Below the pieces are notes generated by a model, which was not told where the DNA came from, ran no database searches, and worked only from the letters and a program-made list of their open reading frames with translations. From an uncultured Bacteroidales bacterium (GTDB lineage Bacteria > Bacteroidota > Bacteroidia > Bacteroidales > P3), in NCBI GenBank assembly GCA_947168665.1, contig CAMVMX010000001.1, positions 327,325 through 391,324 on the forward strand: a stretch of DNA of 64,000 bases, given 5' to 3'. A program made the translations under genes and the position numbers. Positions within the stretch are counted from its first letter, which is position 1, and the number at the start of each line of letters is the position of its first letter. Positions 1-8,745 of this stretch are shown here, piece by piece.

Positions 1-642
1 CTGCTCCGCCTGGCCGACACCCACCTCGCTCCACAGCCCCAAAGCCCCGCACCCGTCCCGCTGGCCATGCCCGCCGTCCCCCAGCCCCCCGCAGCCCATG
101 CCCACGCCCCACTGCCCGGCGCCGTACAGTCCACCATCCGCATTGGCCGCCTCCTCCCCTTCCCCTGGCACAGCCCCGACTACACCCGCTTCATGGTCCT
201 CAACACCATCCTCGGCGGCTACTTCGGCTCCCGCCTCATGTCCAACCTCCGCGAGGACAAAGGCTACACCTACGGCATCTACAGCCAAACCCAGATATTC
301 CGCGACAGCATAGCCCTCTACATCACCGCCGACGTGGCCGCCGAAGCCACCGCCGACGCCGTGGCCGAAATCAACCGCGAAATCGAACTCCTGCGCCGCG
401 AACCCGTCAGCCCGACCGAACTCGACCGCGTGCGCAACTACATGATGGGCGACTTTATCCGCAGCATCGACGGCACCTTCGAGATTGCCGAGCGCCACCG
501 CCAGATGGTGACCACCCAAGTCGACGAGCGTCTTTCCACCAACCTCATGCAGACCCTTGCCGACATCAACCCGGCGCAACTCCTCGCCCTCGCCCAAACC
601 ACCCTCACCGACCTCCTCACCGTCACCGCCGGCCCCGCCTAA
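1..642 (+). CDS. M16-family zinc peptidase, C-terminal part (gene truncated by window start)
   Basis: The reading frame is open from base 1 to a TAA at 640-642, so the true start lies outside the window. About 213 residues are visible. They match the C-terminal half of an M16 (insulinase/pitrilysin-like) peptidase: a GGYFGSRLMSNLREDKGYTY segment at about residues 72-91, then an alternating helical region ending near the stop. The zinc-binding HxxEH site belongs to the N-terminal half and is not visible. Some M16 halves are inactive partners, so activity cannot be judged here. The codons are strongly C-ending, as in most genes of the window. The next gene is convergent and ends 84 bp downstream. 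Confidence 0.85.
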   Translation: MLRLADTHLAPQPQSPAPVPLAMPAVPQPPAAHAHAPLPGAVQSTIRIGRLLPFPWHSPDYTRFMVLNTILGGYFGSRLMSNLREDKGYTYGIYSQTQIFRDSIALYITADVAAEATADAVAEINREIELLRREPVSPTELDRVRNYMMGDFIRSIDGTFEIAERHRQMVTTQVDERLSTNLMQTLADINPAQLLALAQTTLTDLLTVTAGPA

Positions 643-726
643 TCCGCTCCAACACCCCAAACCCCATAAAACACACAAAGCCGGAGCCATCACCCCAGCC
701 TTGTGCGAATTGACAAGCCCTATAGA

Positions 727-3700
727 CTACTCTCCCTCACCTTTAGGCGATTGATAGCCATATTTAACGTCAAGAATCAGGCGTATATACTCGCCATATA
801 TCTCCTCCGCTGTCAGCTTGTCATTGTTCAATGCATTGTACTTCTGAATCAATTTCACCAAATACTCAGGCACCAACTCCTCGATATAACCCTTCTCCAG
901 TTTCTCTTTCATCTCCTCTCTCCCTAATTCCCTTCCATATGAATCTTTATATTCTGCATGACCGACTGGCATTGGGTATATCCAGCAATTGCCATGGTAT
1001 GGTAATTCGAGACCCAGTTGTATGCCTTTTTCCTTCTTGACCACTATTCTTTCATACTCCTTGAGGCCATGTCCTAAACCATCTTGATTATACCAGTATT
1101 CTTTAATGTCATTAGGACTAATATCAACGAATCGAGGGTATTCCGCACCTTTTTCTATAATATAAAACCAATCATAGGGATTATTTTCATCTCTTCTGAC
1201 CGTTACAATCCTACCACACACAAAACTTTCTGGGAGCGCAACAAAATCTTCAACACACAACATTGTATCATCAGATAACGATGAATTCTTTTTAAGATTA
1301 TCTCGTAGTTCATCGGGTATTCTATAACTGGAGTCAATTACCACTGCGACCTTTGTTTCAAACAATTCTTTGGCTGTTACAGCATCACCATTCAATTTGA
1401 TGATAGAAGCTTTACCCATTTCATAACCGCTCAAAGGTTGGTAATCCACATTAAGTGGATTTGGCAAAAACCAATTCTCACGACAAAACCTATAATACTG
1501 CTTTTGGAGAGAATCTTTATTGTCATCATTGTTTTTACAGGCATCCTTACATGCTTCCAGTAGTTTTGGGTATGTCAACCTTAAAATATCAGGTTTCAAA
1601 TCCTCCCATGTTTTTTGACACCATTCCTCTCCTTGTGGAAGTAAACTGTCGCGAGAGATTGTCAAAAACCTGTCTGCCTGCCTACAAAAAAGACCCCATT
1701 TGTGTACATGTGAAGGTACATTACCACCATTGCTTATTGGAATATCTCGAAGCAATATGCCTTCGTAACTACGTAACTCCCCAAAAACCACCTCCATCTC
1801 AGAACCAAACTTATTCTCTTCGATATGGAAAAGGAAAAACGGTTCTCCAACATCACCATACGGTTCCCAACCAACTCTGAAATGCTCCTCTTCAGCAAAT
1901 GTTTCGTAGGTATCATGCTTTTCCTCCTTACAAAACACCTTTGTCTGATAGGCTGAGGTATAATAGATAGGTACACTTTCAACATGTTCAAAAGTCTCAT
2001 TTATATACGTTTCAACTTTACTCACAATATAATAGGGAACGCTGTCCGTATTTTTCTTCAGTCCCTCCAACTCATCCTCGTCTATTTCAAACAACTCTCC
2101 GAAATGGTCCGTGTCAATCTCGATGGTGACTGTTGTGCCGTGGGCAACATCCTTCGTCTGGTTGGTGCCCTCAATCGGGCGCTTAAAGTCGATATTTTCC
2201 TCTTCGATGGAGCAGAAACTGCCATCCACCGAGGAGCGGAAAACAATCCTCCGGGTTGGCTCTCTGGGGTAATGGGTGTCGACCGTAAACTCATTCGCGA
2301 CATAGAATACCGTCTGCAGCCCCAAGCCGAACGCCGCAGTCGGCTGCAGGAAGTATGGCATCTCATTCACCGTGGCCTCATAGTTCTGGTCTGCCTTGCG
2401 GCTGGCCCCCACCTGACTGGTCATCCTTATCAGGCTCTCCTCCGAAATGCCTGTCCCCCAATCCTCGCATATCACCCGCACCACCTGCTCCTCCTCGTCA
2501 TATTCCACTTTAAGGTTTATCGGATAGCGGTTGTAGATAGACTGCGGGAGGTCGCTCACAAACTTGATGTCCTCTGCCGATTTAATGTCACGCTCTGGGT
2601 TGGTCAAATGGTATGGGAAGTAGTAATCCCTGTCTTTCCATATCTGCAATTTAGTAGCATCCATGGCGTTTTGCACTATCTCACGGATAAACACCCTGCC
2701 AGGATTCTCATAAATTGCACCCCCCTTCAGCATCTCGAAAGTGCGTTTGCTTGATATGTCGAAACGGAGATTCCGCAACTCGGGACGCGTCTCCGACCCT
2801 TGGAAATAGATATTTTTCTTATCACTACGCAGCACCGGGGGGAGGCCTCCCAAATCGTCGGGGGCAATGCGGTTCCAGTTTTGGCTTTGCTTCTCTACCT
2901 CTTTCTCCAACATGTCGAACAACTCGCATGCCACGCGGTATGAAGCATCGGTGGGGCAGTCCAGCTCTAACTCAATCCGGTTGGGCGAGATAAGCAGATG
3001 TTTCACGGACTGGTGCTTGTCGAAATGCGCTTTGGAGGATTCCGGCACCTCTTTCAACGTGGCCATCGTGAATGGATTGAAGCGGTTGCTGTCCACATCG
3101 AGCAAATCGCCCAAACGGATCATGCAAGCAATGAATCGCGGGTGCACCTTGTCGCCCCGCAAGCCGTCATCCTCCTGTGGCAACACCATCAACTCATAGA
3201 AATCGGCTCCATGCAGGTGTGCCACATCAGCCAGCAACGACAAATAACGCTTCGGGAAAGCATCGCAGTGGAAATCGTGTGCCATCTTGGCAAACAGGTC
3301 GTCCTTTCGGTCCAGATAGTCCTTGCTCCTGTCGCCATGTCCCCCGCGCATCTGCTGCGCAATAATCAGGGTGACGGCATTGCGCAGCTCCAATGCCCAC
3401 TTGAAGCTTTCTGTCGGCTCTTTAGGACAATGACTGTGATTCAACAGTAAGTTGGCCGCCGCAGCAATCTGCTTGTCGGCACTGGCCGTGTATGTCCTCA
3501 ACAAATCCACCATCTCCGGCTTGTCCCACTCCTCCTCCAAAAATGTGTAGGACATATACATGCCAAGGTCGTGCGTCAGGCCTCCCATCAATATCAGGAA
3601 GGTGTCGGTAGGGCCAAGCCGCTCCACCCTGTCGCGCCCCAACAGCCGCTGGATATTATCCAGCAGAGTCATGGAATGGCTGTCGTCGTGCCGACTATAG

Positions 3701-3849
3701 TGCGGGAAATACGAAGCAATCGTACTCAACGCATTGTGAAGAGTATCTTTGTTGTACCACCACGAGGCGAGCAACAGTTTGCAACTGGCATCGGCCTCAC
3801 ACAATGCTTCCAGATGCTTTTCGAGGGAATAGTTCTTTGTGTCCAACAT
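727..3849 (-). CDS. HD-phosphohydrolase domain fused to GHKL (Hsp90/MORC-like) ATPase
   Basis: A single protein of about 1040 aa. The N-terminal 260 residues look like an HD metal-dependent phosphohydrolase: His54/His58 in RHDDSH, the HD pair at 93-94 in LTHDLGM, His211, and a later Asp248 in RLGDLLDVD. From about 365 a GHKL ATPase follows: N-box REIVQNAMDA at 389-398, G1 box EDWGTGIS at 462-469 and G2 box FGLGLQTVF at 507-515. The C-terminal 400 residues are not recognised. A TTG 12 nt upstream is possible, but the ATG at 3849 is preferred and there is no Shine-Dalgarno. The 3' half (727 to about 2100) is clearly AT-richer than the neighbouring genes, suggesting transfer or mosaicism. The gene stands alone with its own promoter. 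It has no signal peptide or membrane segment, so it is probably cytoplasmic. Role unknown; a conflict or stress function is inference only. Confidence 0.8.
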   Translation of the reverse strand: MLDTKNYSLEKHLEALCEADASCKLLLASWWYNKDTLHNALSTIASYFPHYSRHDDSHSMTLLDNIQRLLGRDRVERLGPTDTFLILMGGLTHDLGMYMSYTFLEEEWDKPEMVDLLRTYTASADKQIAAAANLLLNHSHCPKEPTESFKWALELRNAVTLIIAQQMRGGHGDRSKDYLDRKDDLFAKMAHDFHCDAFPKRYLSLLADVAHLHGADFYELMVLPQEDDGLRGDKVHPRFIACMIRLGDLLDVDSNRFNPFTMATLKEVPESSKAHFDKHQSVKHLLISPNRIELELDCPTDASYRVACELFDMLEKEVEKQSQNWNRIAPDDLGGLPPVLRSDKKNIYFQGSETRPELRNLRFDISSKRTFEMLKGGAIYENPGRVFIREIVQNAMDATKLQIWKDRDYYFPYHLTNPERDIKSAEDIKFVSDLPQSIYNRYPINLKVEYDEEEQVVRVICEDWGTGISEESLIRMTSQVGASRKADQNYEATVNEMPYFLQPTAAFGLGLQTVFYVANEFTVDTHYPREPTRRIVFRSSVDGSFCSIEEENIDFKRPIEGTNQTKDVAHGTTVTIEIDTDHFGELFEIDEDELEGLKKNTDSVPYYIVSKVETYINETFEHVESVPIYYTSAYQTKVFCKEEKHDTYETFAEEEHFRVGWEPYGDVGEPFFLFHIEENKFGSEMEVVFGELRSYEGILLRDIPISNGGNVPSHVHKWGLFCRQADRFLTISRDSLLPQGEEWCQKTWEDLKPDILRLTYPKLLEACKDACKNNDDNKDSLQKQYYRFCRENWFLPNPLNVDYQPLSGYEMGKASIIKLNGDAVTAKELFETKVAVVIDSSYRIPDELRDNLKKNSSLSDDTMLCVEDFVALPESFVCGRIVTVRRDENNPYDWFYIIEKGAEYPRFVDISPNDIKEYWYNQDGLGHGLKEYERIVVKKEKGIQLGLELPYHGNCWIYPMPVGHAEYKDSYGRELGREEMKEKLEKGYIEELVPEYLVKLIQKYNALNNDKLTAEEIYGEYIRLILDVKYGYQSPKGEGE

Positions 3850-3909
3850 TTTGCGAATCAATTTGATAAAACAGAATCATCCTCTTGTTTCCAAGAACAA
3901 TACAGAATG

Positions 3910-3941
3910 CAAAAATAACTTTATTTTTCCATATTTGCAAA
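3910..3941 (-). promoter_or_regulatory. Bacteroidota-type promoter of the HD-GHKL gene
   Basis: Read on the minus strand, TTTG (3938-3941) is followed by exactly 20 nt and then TATTTTTG (3910-3917). This is a full match to the Bacteroidota consensus TTTG-N19-21-TAnnTTTG. It gives a leader of roughly 55 nt before the ATG at 3849, which shows that the HD-GHKL gene is transcribed on its own. Confidence 0.8.
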
Positions 3942-4106
3942 CCGATTTCATCGAATTCACCTACACACCCGGCGCACCCCCTCGCCCTGACGCAACCCAC
4001 CCCCGCCGGCCTCCTCGCCGCCACCCCATTTTCTCTTCCCTTTGCCTGACTTTTTGTTTGGTGTTTACCATCTATTTGTCACTTGCCAAGAAACAATATT
4101 GTGGAG

Positions 4107-4139
4107 AAATAGAAACCAAATAGAAACAAAATAGAAACA
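4107..4139 (+). repeat. Three 11-bp tandem repeats
   Basis: Three consecutive copies of AAATAGAAACN lie at 4107-4117, 4118-4128 and 4129-4139; only the last base differs. The period is close to one helical turn. They lie about 150 bp upstream of the fimbrillin-like remnant. They could be a protein-binding array or a slippage-prone tract; no function is shown. Confidence 0.8.
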
Positions 4140-4290
4140 AAGGAGCGGACCTGGAGGTGACTTATATGGTGCCCCATCGAGATTGCGCGCGCTCACACAG
4201 ACATCCCGCGGCCGCCTAAACGGGGCGATGGCAGGGGGGGGCGGCGGCAACGCCACCGAACTGTTCAGCTAAAGGAAAGGATACAGCACA

Positions 4291-4793
4291 ATGAAGATGC
4301 TTTCGATCAAGACAGCTGCCCTGATGATTGGGGCAGCGGGAATGCTGTGCCTTGCCTCGTGCCAGAAGCAGGGGGGCGGAGTGGCCCAATTCAGCGCCAC
4401 CATCGACAATCCCGGCACGTCGCAGGACAAGACTTCCATAGCCATCGTAGAGGACCTGGGAGTGATAAGCTGGCAAGCGGGCGACGCGATAGCGGTTTAC
4501 GACAACGCCGGCACCATGGCCGAGCTGACCACCACGGGCTGCGGCACGGGCGCGGACTGCTCGGAGGGACACGATTTCTACATCTATCTGCCCGCCAACA
4601 CCTATACCGGCATGACCATCACCCTGAAGGCCACGGACGTCTCCATCTGCGTCAAGACCCTGAACGTGAACAGCTGGACCCTGGCCCGAGCACCTACTAT
4701 TCGCTCAACTTCAACGAGGAAAAAGACGGGATCGACCAGGAGCACTGGTTGTACAGATTGCCTGTGCGGTTGACTCAAAACTTTAACTGGTAG
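4291..4793 (+). pseudogene. Fimbrillin/Mfa-like lipoprotein remnant, frame-shifted
   Basis: The first frame gives a lipoprotein start with lipobox LCLASC (Cys24). It is followed by a fimbrillin-like stretch (DKTSIAI, then ISWQAGDAIAVYD), typical of Mfa/fimbrillin-like surface proteins of Bacteroidales. After about position 4683 this frame turns into Arg/Ser/Thr-rich sequence and stops at 4773. Another frame there reads sensibly (STYYSLNFNEEKDG, then HWLYRLPVRL) and stops at 4793. The simplest reading is a frameshift or internal deletion near 4683. The total is about 165 residues, whereas family members usually exceed 300. Alternatively it is a functional 160-aa lipoprotein, but the switch in coding character argues against that. 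Confidence 0.6.
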
Positions 4794-4833
4794 AATGCCG
4801 CGGAGGCACGCTTGGCGTGCGCCGCACCCTCGG

Positions 4834-4865
4834 ACGAAGCCCCAGCCAGCAGGCCGGGGCTTCGT
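4834..4865 (+). terminator. GC-rich hairpin after the fimbrillin-like remnant
   Basis: ACGAAGCCCC (4834-4843) pairs perfectly with GGGGCTTCGT (4856-4865) across a 12-nt loop. No T-tract follows. It lies between the remnant gene and the arcC promoter and may end upstream transcription. Confidence 0.4.
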
Positions 4866-4950
4866 GCTTCCATCCCGCTGCACGAAAGCCGTGCGGAGCC
4901 CTTGCGGCGGGGGCGGCGCGCGGCCTTTGGAGGCATAAATGTGACAGGGT

Positions 4951-4982
4951 TCTGTTTATTCAAAAAAAAAAGTGTAAATTTG
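4951..4982 (+). promoter_or_regulatory. Bacteroidota-type promoter of the arcC cluster
   Basis: TCTG (4951-4954), 20 nt, then TAAATTTG (4975-4982). The -7 element matches TAnnTTTG exactly; the -33 element has one mismatch to TTTG. The ATG of the carbamate kinase gene is about 63 nt further on. Confidence 0.65.
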
Positions 4983-5045
4983 CACTTTCAAACGCCCTGC
5001 GTCTGAAATATATAATAATATAGTAATTAACAAGATACATAGAAA

Positions 5046-5981
5046 ATGAAGAAACTTGCTGTGGTGGCTTTCGGCGGCAATGCGCTGCTGCGCAGCGGCC
5101 AGAAGGGCACTTATCAGGAACAAATAGCTAATGTGGAACAGACTTGCGAGTCGCTGTGTAACCTGCTGAAACGGAACTACAATATAGTGATTGGCCATGG
5201 CAATGGTCCTCAGGTGGGCAATGTGATGTTGCAGCACGAGGAGGGCAAGCGCGCCGGGATTGAGGCCATGCCGATGGATTTCTGTGTGGCCGAGACGCAG
5301 GGTTCGATAGCGTACCTGATTGAGATGGGGCTGCGCAATGTGATGGCGCGCCACGACATACAGCGCGATGTGGTGACACTGGTGACGCAGGTGGCCGTGA
5401 ATAAGTTCGACCCGATGTTCCAGAACCCCACCAAGCCTGTGGGCCCATACTACACCAAGGAGCAGGCCGACGAGCTGGCTAAGACGACGGGTGCCGTGTA
5501 TAAAGAGGACCCGAAGGGACGCGGCTGGCGCAAGGTGGTGGCTTCGCCCAAACCGACCCGCATCAACAACATCAAGGTGGTGCAGGAGCTGGCCAAAGCC
5601 GGCCACATTGTGGTGACAGTTGGCGGCGGCGGCATCCCTGTGGTGGAGGAGAGCGACTATGTGAAGGGTGTGGAGGCCGTGATCGACAAGGACCTGGCCA
5701 GCGCCCTGTGCGCAGTCCAGATCGGCGCCGACGAGTTCTACATCCTGACTGATGTGCCCAAGGTGTATATCAATTTCCGCAAGGAGAACGAGAAGGCACT
5801 GGACACGATCACCGTGGCCGAGGCCAAGGAGTATCTGGAGGCTGGCCATTTTGCCGAAGGCAGCATGGCTCCGAAAATCCGCGCCGCCATCATGTTTGTG
5901 GAGAACGGCGGCAAAGAGTGCATCATCACCGAGGCAGGCCAGCTGGACAATCCCAACTGCGGCACCCGCATAGTGCGATAA
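5046..5981 (+). CDS. arcC: Carbamate kinase
   Basis: A protein of 311 aa, the usual length for carbamate kinase. The family motifs are clear: FGGNALL near the N-terminus, GHGNGPQVG at about 51-59, and GGGGIPVVEE at about 196-205. The enzyme transfers phosphate between carbamoyl phosphate and ADP, making ATP when it works at the end of citrulline or agmatine breakdown. It leads a plus-strand cluster with a small membrane protein (22 bp downstream), ornithine carbamoyltransferase and an AspT-like carrier. That order points to fermentative use of citrulline/arginine rather than biosynthesis. No arginine deiminase is present in the window. Cytoplasmic. Confidence 0.93.
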   Translation: MKKLAVVAFGGNALLRSGQKGTYQEQIANVEQTCESLCNLLKRNYNIVIGHGNGPQVGNVMLQHEEGKRAGIEAMPMDFCVAETQGSIAYLIEMGLRNVMARHDIQRDVVTLVTQVAVNKFDPMFQNPTKPVGPYYTKEQADELAKTTGAVYKEDPKGRGWRKVVASPKPTRINNIKVVQELAKAGHIVVTVGGGGIPVVEESDYVKGVEAVIDKDLASALCAVQIGADEFYILTDVPKVYINFRKENEKALDTITVAEAKEYLEAGHFAEGSMAPKIRAAIMFVENGGKECIITEAGQLDNPNCGTRIVR

Positions 5982-6003
5982 ACCAAGCAACGGCTAAGAA
6001 GTA

Positions 6004-6399
6004 ATGGACAAAGACCCTCAGACATTGTCGGCCCAGCTGCGCCGCTTTATGAAGATGGTGGCAGTGATGGGTGGGGCGCTGGTGCTGGTGGCGCTGGTGC
6101 TGAAACTGGCGGGCGTGCACTATAACGACGCTTTGCTCACCACGGGCTTCGGCACGCTGGCCATCGTAGCTTTCTATCTGGGCAAGCTGTTCCCGGCTAA
6201 GCCCGACACCCCCATGGCGCAGATATGGAACTTCGGGATGACCCTTACGGGCTACAGCCTGGCCGCAGCGCTGATAGGGCTGCTGTTTGTGTTGCAGCAC
6301 TGGCCCGGCGGCAAGATGGTGCTGGCCATAGGCGGTGGGGCGCTGCTGCTGACAGGGCTGATATGGCTGTACTACTTCCTCCGCCGCAACAAGCAATAG
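6004..6399 (+). CDS. Small four-helix membrane protein of unknown function
   Basis: 131 aa with a short polar N-terminus and about four hydrophobic segments (near residues 17-37, 43-60, 78-98 and 104-125), ending in a basic FLRRNKQ tail. No catalytic motif is visible and I do not recognise the family. It sits 22 bp after carbamate kinase and 29 bp before ornithine carbamoyltransferase, so it is almost certainly co-transcribed with both. A role in the inner membrane alongside the citrulline-breakdown enzymes is possible but unproven. Confidence 0.75.
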   Translation: MDKDPQTLSAQLRRFMKMVAVMGGALVLVALVLKLAGVHYNDALLTTGFGTLAIVAFYLGKLFPAKPDTPMAQIWNFGMTLTGYSLAAALIGLLFVLQHWPGGKMVLAIGGGALLLTGLIWLYYFLRRNKQ

Positions 6400-6428
6400 A
6401 GCAATTACAATTTAAATACACAAATACA

Positions 6429-7430
6429 ATGGCTTACAATTTAAGAAACCGCAATTTTCTGAAGATTTTAGACTTCAGCCCCAAGGAACTTAACTATCTG
6501 CTGGATCTGGCCCGCGACCTGAAACGCGCCAAGTATACCGGCACCGAGCAGCCCACGCTGACGGGCAAGAACATCGCCCTGATTTTCGAGAAGACCTCCA
6601 CCCGCACACGCTGCGCCTTCGAGGTTGGCGCTAAGGACCAGGGTGCCCACGTGACCTATTTGGGCCCCACCGGCAGCCAGATCGGCGTGAAGGAGAGCAT
6701 GAAGGACACAGCCCGCGTGCTGGGTCGCATGTTCGACGGCATCGAGTACCGCGGCTTCAAGCAGGAGACCGTGGAGGAGCTGGCCAAATACGCTGGTGTG
6801 CCCGTGTGGAACGGCTTGACCAACGAGAGCCACCCCACCCAGATTCTGGCCGACTTCCTCACTATGCAGGAGCATGTTGACAAGCCCCTGAGCCAGGTGA
6901 CTTTCGCCTACGTGGGCGACGCCCGTTTCAACATGGGCAACAGCCTGATGGTGGGTGGTGCCAAGATGGGCATGGATGTGCGCATCATCGCTCCCAAGAA
7001 ACTGCAGCCCGAAGCCTGGCTGGTGGAAAAGTGCCAGGAGATTGCCAAGGAGACCGGCGCCAAGGTGACCGTGACCGACGACCCCGTGAAGGGTGTTGAG
7101 GGTTGCGACTTCATCTATACCGACGTGTGGGTGAGCATGGGCGAGCCCGCCGAGGTGTGGAAAGAGCGTATCGACATGCTGATGCCCTATCAGGTGAACG
7201 CCCAGATGATGAAGAACACCGGCAACCCCAAGTGCAAATTCATGCACTGTCTGCCCGCTTACCACAACCTGGAGACCCAGGTGGGACGCGATGTGAACAA
7301 GCAGTTCGGCCTGGACGGCATCGAGGTGACCGAAGAGGTCTTCGAGAGCGAGAACAGCATCGTCTTCGACGAGGCTGAGAACCGCATGCACACCATCAAG
7401 GCCGTCATGGTTGCAACTCTTGGCGACTAA
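6429..7430 (+). CDS. argF: Ornithine carbamoyltransferase
   Basis: 333 aa. The carbamoyl-phosphate site STRTR is at 57-61, HPTQ at 135-138, and the ornithine-site HCLPA near 272. The start [10 protein letters not shown] at 6429 gives the normal length for the family; longer upstream readings run into the preceding gene in another frame. Together with the neighbouring carbamate kinase the enzyme would split citrulline into ornithine and carbamoyl phosphate, so a catabolic role (ArcB-like) is inferred. Sequence alone does not separate the catabolic from the anabolic type. A strong AT-rich hairpin lies just downstream. Cytoplasmic. Confidence 0.93.
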   Translation: MAYNLRNRNFLKILDFSPKELNYLLDLARDLKRAKYTGTEQPTLTGKNIALIFEKTSTRTRCAFEVGAKDQGAHVTYLGPTGSQIGVKESMKDTARVLGRMFDGIEYRGFKQETVEELAKYAGVPVWNGLTNESHPTQILADFLTMQEHVDKPLSQVTFAYVGDARFNMGNSLMVGGAKMGMDVRIIAPKKLQPEAWLVEKCQEIAKETGAKVTVTDDPVKGVEGCDFIYTDVWVSMGEPAEVWKERIDMLMPYQVNAQMMKNTGNPKCKFMHCLPAYHNLETQVGRDVNKQFGLDGIEVTEEVFESENSIVFDEAENRMHTIKAVMVATLGD

Positions 7431-7443
7431 GAAATTGTAAAAG

Positions 7444-7497
7444 GTAAAAACTAAAAACTGAAAGTTGCATCGTCCTCTTTTGGTTTTTAGTTTTTAC
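7444..7497 (+). terminator. AT-rich perfect hairpin between argF and the AspT-like gene
   Basis: GTAAAAACTAAAAAC (7444-7458) pairs perfectly over 15 bp with 7483-7497 across a 24-nt loop. The flanking A and T runs lengthen the stem and put T-rich sequence after it. It could be a bidirectional terminator or a partial transcription block that separates the enzymes from the carrier. Confidence 0.55.
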
Positions 7498-7529
7498 TTT
7501 TGTTTAAACACATTTATACTTCGAAAACT

Positions 7530-8714
7530 ATGTGGTTCACTAATTTACTTACCAACGGCGGCGTAGGCACAACGGTGCTGATGCTTGCCGTGTCTATTTT
7601 TGCAGGATTGCTGCTGGGCAAAATCAAAGTGAAAGGCATCACCCTGGGCATCACGTGGGTGCTTTTTGTGGGCATTGGGCTGAGCGCAATCGGTGTGGCG
7701 TGCAACCACGACATGCTGCACATCATCAAAGAATTCGGCCTGATACTGTTCGTCACCGCCGTGGGACTGCAAGTGGGACCCGGATTCTTCCGCTCGTTTA
7801 AGAAAGGCGGACTGGCCATGAACCTGATGGCGGTGGTGAACGTGGCCTTGGGAGTCGGCATCACCGTGGTGATAGCCCACATGGCCAACGAGGAGCTGAC
7901 CGACATGGCCGGCGTCTACACCGGAGCCATCACCAACACACCGGGTCTCTCCGCCGCACAGCAAGCCGTGGGCGACCTCGGCATCGAGGGGGCTTCCGGA
8001 CGGCTGGCAGCGGGCTATGCCGTGGCCTACCCGCTGGCTGTGGTGGGCATGATTGTATCCTGCCTGCTGCTGCGCTGGATTTGCCGTGTGGACCTCCAGA
8101 AAGAGCCTTCCACCGCCGACGCACCTGCCGCCACTGACTCCGCCCCCAAGAAGGGCAAAGGCGGCATCCTGCTCATCCCCGTGTTCGTCATCATCGCCTT
8201 GGGCATCCTGCTCGGCTCCATCCCCATCCCCGTGGGCATGAAAGCCCCGGTGAAACTGGGACTGGCCGGAGGCCCGCTGGTGGTGGCACTGATTGGCGGC
8301 TGGCTGGGCGTGAAGAAAGGCTGGTTCAGCACCGACTTCACCGAAGGCCAAGGGGTGCACATGCTGCGCGAAGTGGGCATTGCCCTCTTCCTGGCAGGCG
8401 TGGGCCTCGGAGCCGGCGAGAAATTTGTAGAGACCGTGCAGGTGCACTACATGTGGGTGGTCTACGGTGTCATCATCACCATGGTACCCCCCATTCTGGT
8501 CACCCTGTTTGGCCGCTGGGTGCTGCACCTCAACTACTGGACTCTCATCGGCTTTATCGGCGGTGCCCACACCGACCCGCCCACCCTGGCTTTTGCCAAC
8601 AACATTGCCCCCGAGGGGTGCAAACTGCCCAACATGGGCTACGCCACCGTCTATCCCCTCACCATGTTCCTGCGTATATTCACGGCGCAGCTGCTGGTGC
8701 TCATGGCGGTATAA
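7530..8714 (+). CDS. AspT/YidE-type membrane antiporter lacking the RCK region
   Basis: 394 aa with about ten to twelve hydrophobic helices in two homologous halves, the pattern of Asp-Ala exchanger (AspT/YidE/YbjL) carriers. The first half contains VGLQVGPGFFRSFKKGG; the second contains GFIGGAHTDPPTLAF near residue 345. Full-length relatives (about 550 aa) carry two cytosolic RCK_C (TrkA-C) domains between the halves; here only a short Thr/Pro/Ala/Lys linker (about residues 190-210) remains. The ATG at 7530 is chosen over a TTG at 7500. Its place after ornithine carbamoyltransferase suggests amino-acid exchange, for example citrulline/ornithine or aspartate/alanine; the substrate is inference. 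Confidence 0.8.
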   Translation: MWFTNLLTNGGVGTTVLMLAVSIFAGLLLGKIKVKGITLGITWVLFVGIGLSAIGVACNHDMLHIIKEFGLILFVTAVGLQVGPGFFRSFKKGGLAMNLMAVVNVALGVGITVVIAHMANEELTDMAGVYTGAITNTPGLSAAQQAVGDLGIEGASGRLAAGYAVAYPLAVVGMIVSCLLLRWICRVDLQKEPSTADAPAATDSAPKKGKGGILLIPVFVIIALGILLGSIPIPVGMKAPVKLGLAGGPLVVALIGGWLGVKKGWFSTDFTEGQGVHMLREVGIALFLAGVGLGAGEKFVETVQVHYMWVVYGVIITMVPPILVTLFGRWVLHLNYWTLIGFIGGAHTDPPTLAFANNIAPEGCKLPNMGYATVYPLTMFLRIFTAQLLVLMAV

Positions 8715-8745
8715 CAACATGCAAACAACAAAATCCCCAAAAAAA

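Larger units (their letters stand above)
3862..4290. other. Intergenic region between divergent genes
   Basis: This 430-bp AT-rich region separates the minus-strand HD-GHKL gene from the plus-strand fimbrillin-like remnant. It holds the minus-strand promoter and a set of three 11-bp tandem repeats, both listed separately. A GC-rich block at about 3965-4030 shows no convincing coding potential on either strand. No clear plus-strand TAnnTTTG element was found ahead of the remnant gene. Confidence 0.6.

Noticed and set aside
1984..2754. 256-aa plus-strand frame inside the HD-GHKL gene
   Set aside because: It lies opposite the conserved GHKL boxes and shows no motif.
3850..3861. Upstream TTG start for the HD-GHKL protein
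   Set aside because: ATG at 3849 is 12 nt downstream in the same frame and fits better; no Shine-Dalgarno favours the TTG.
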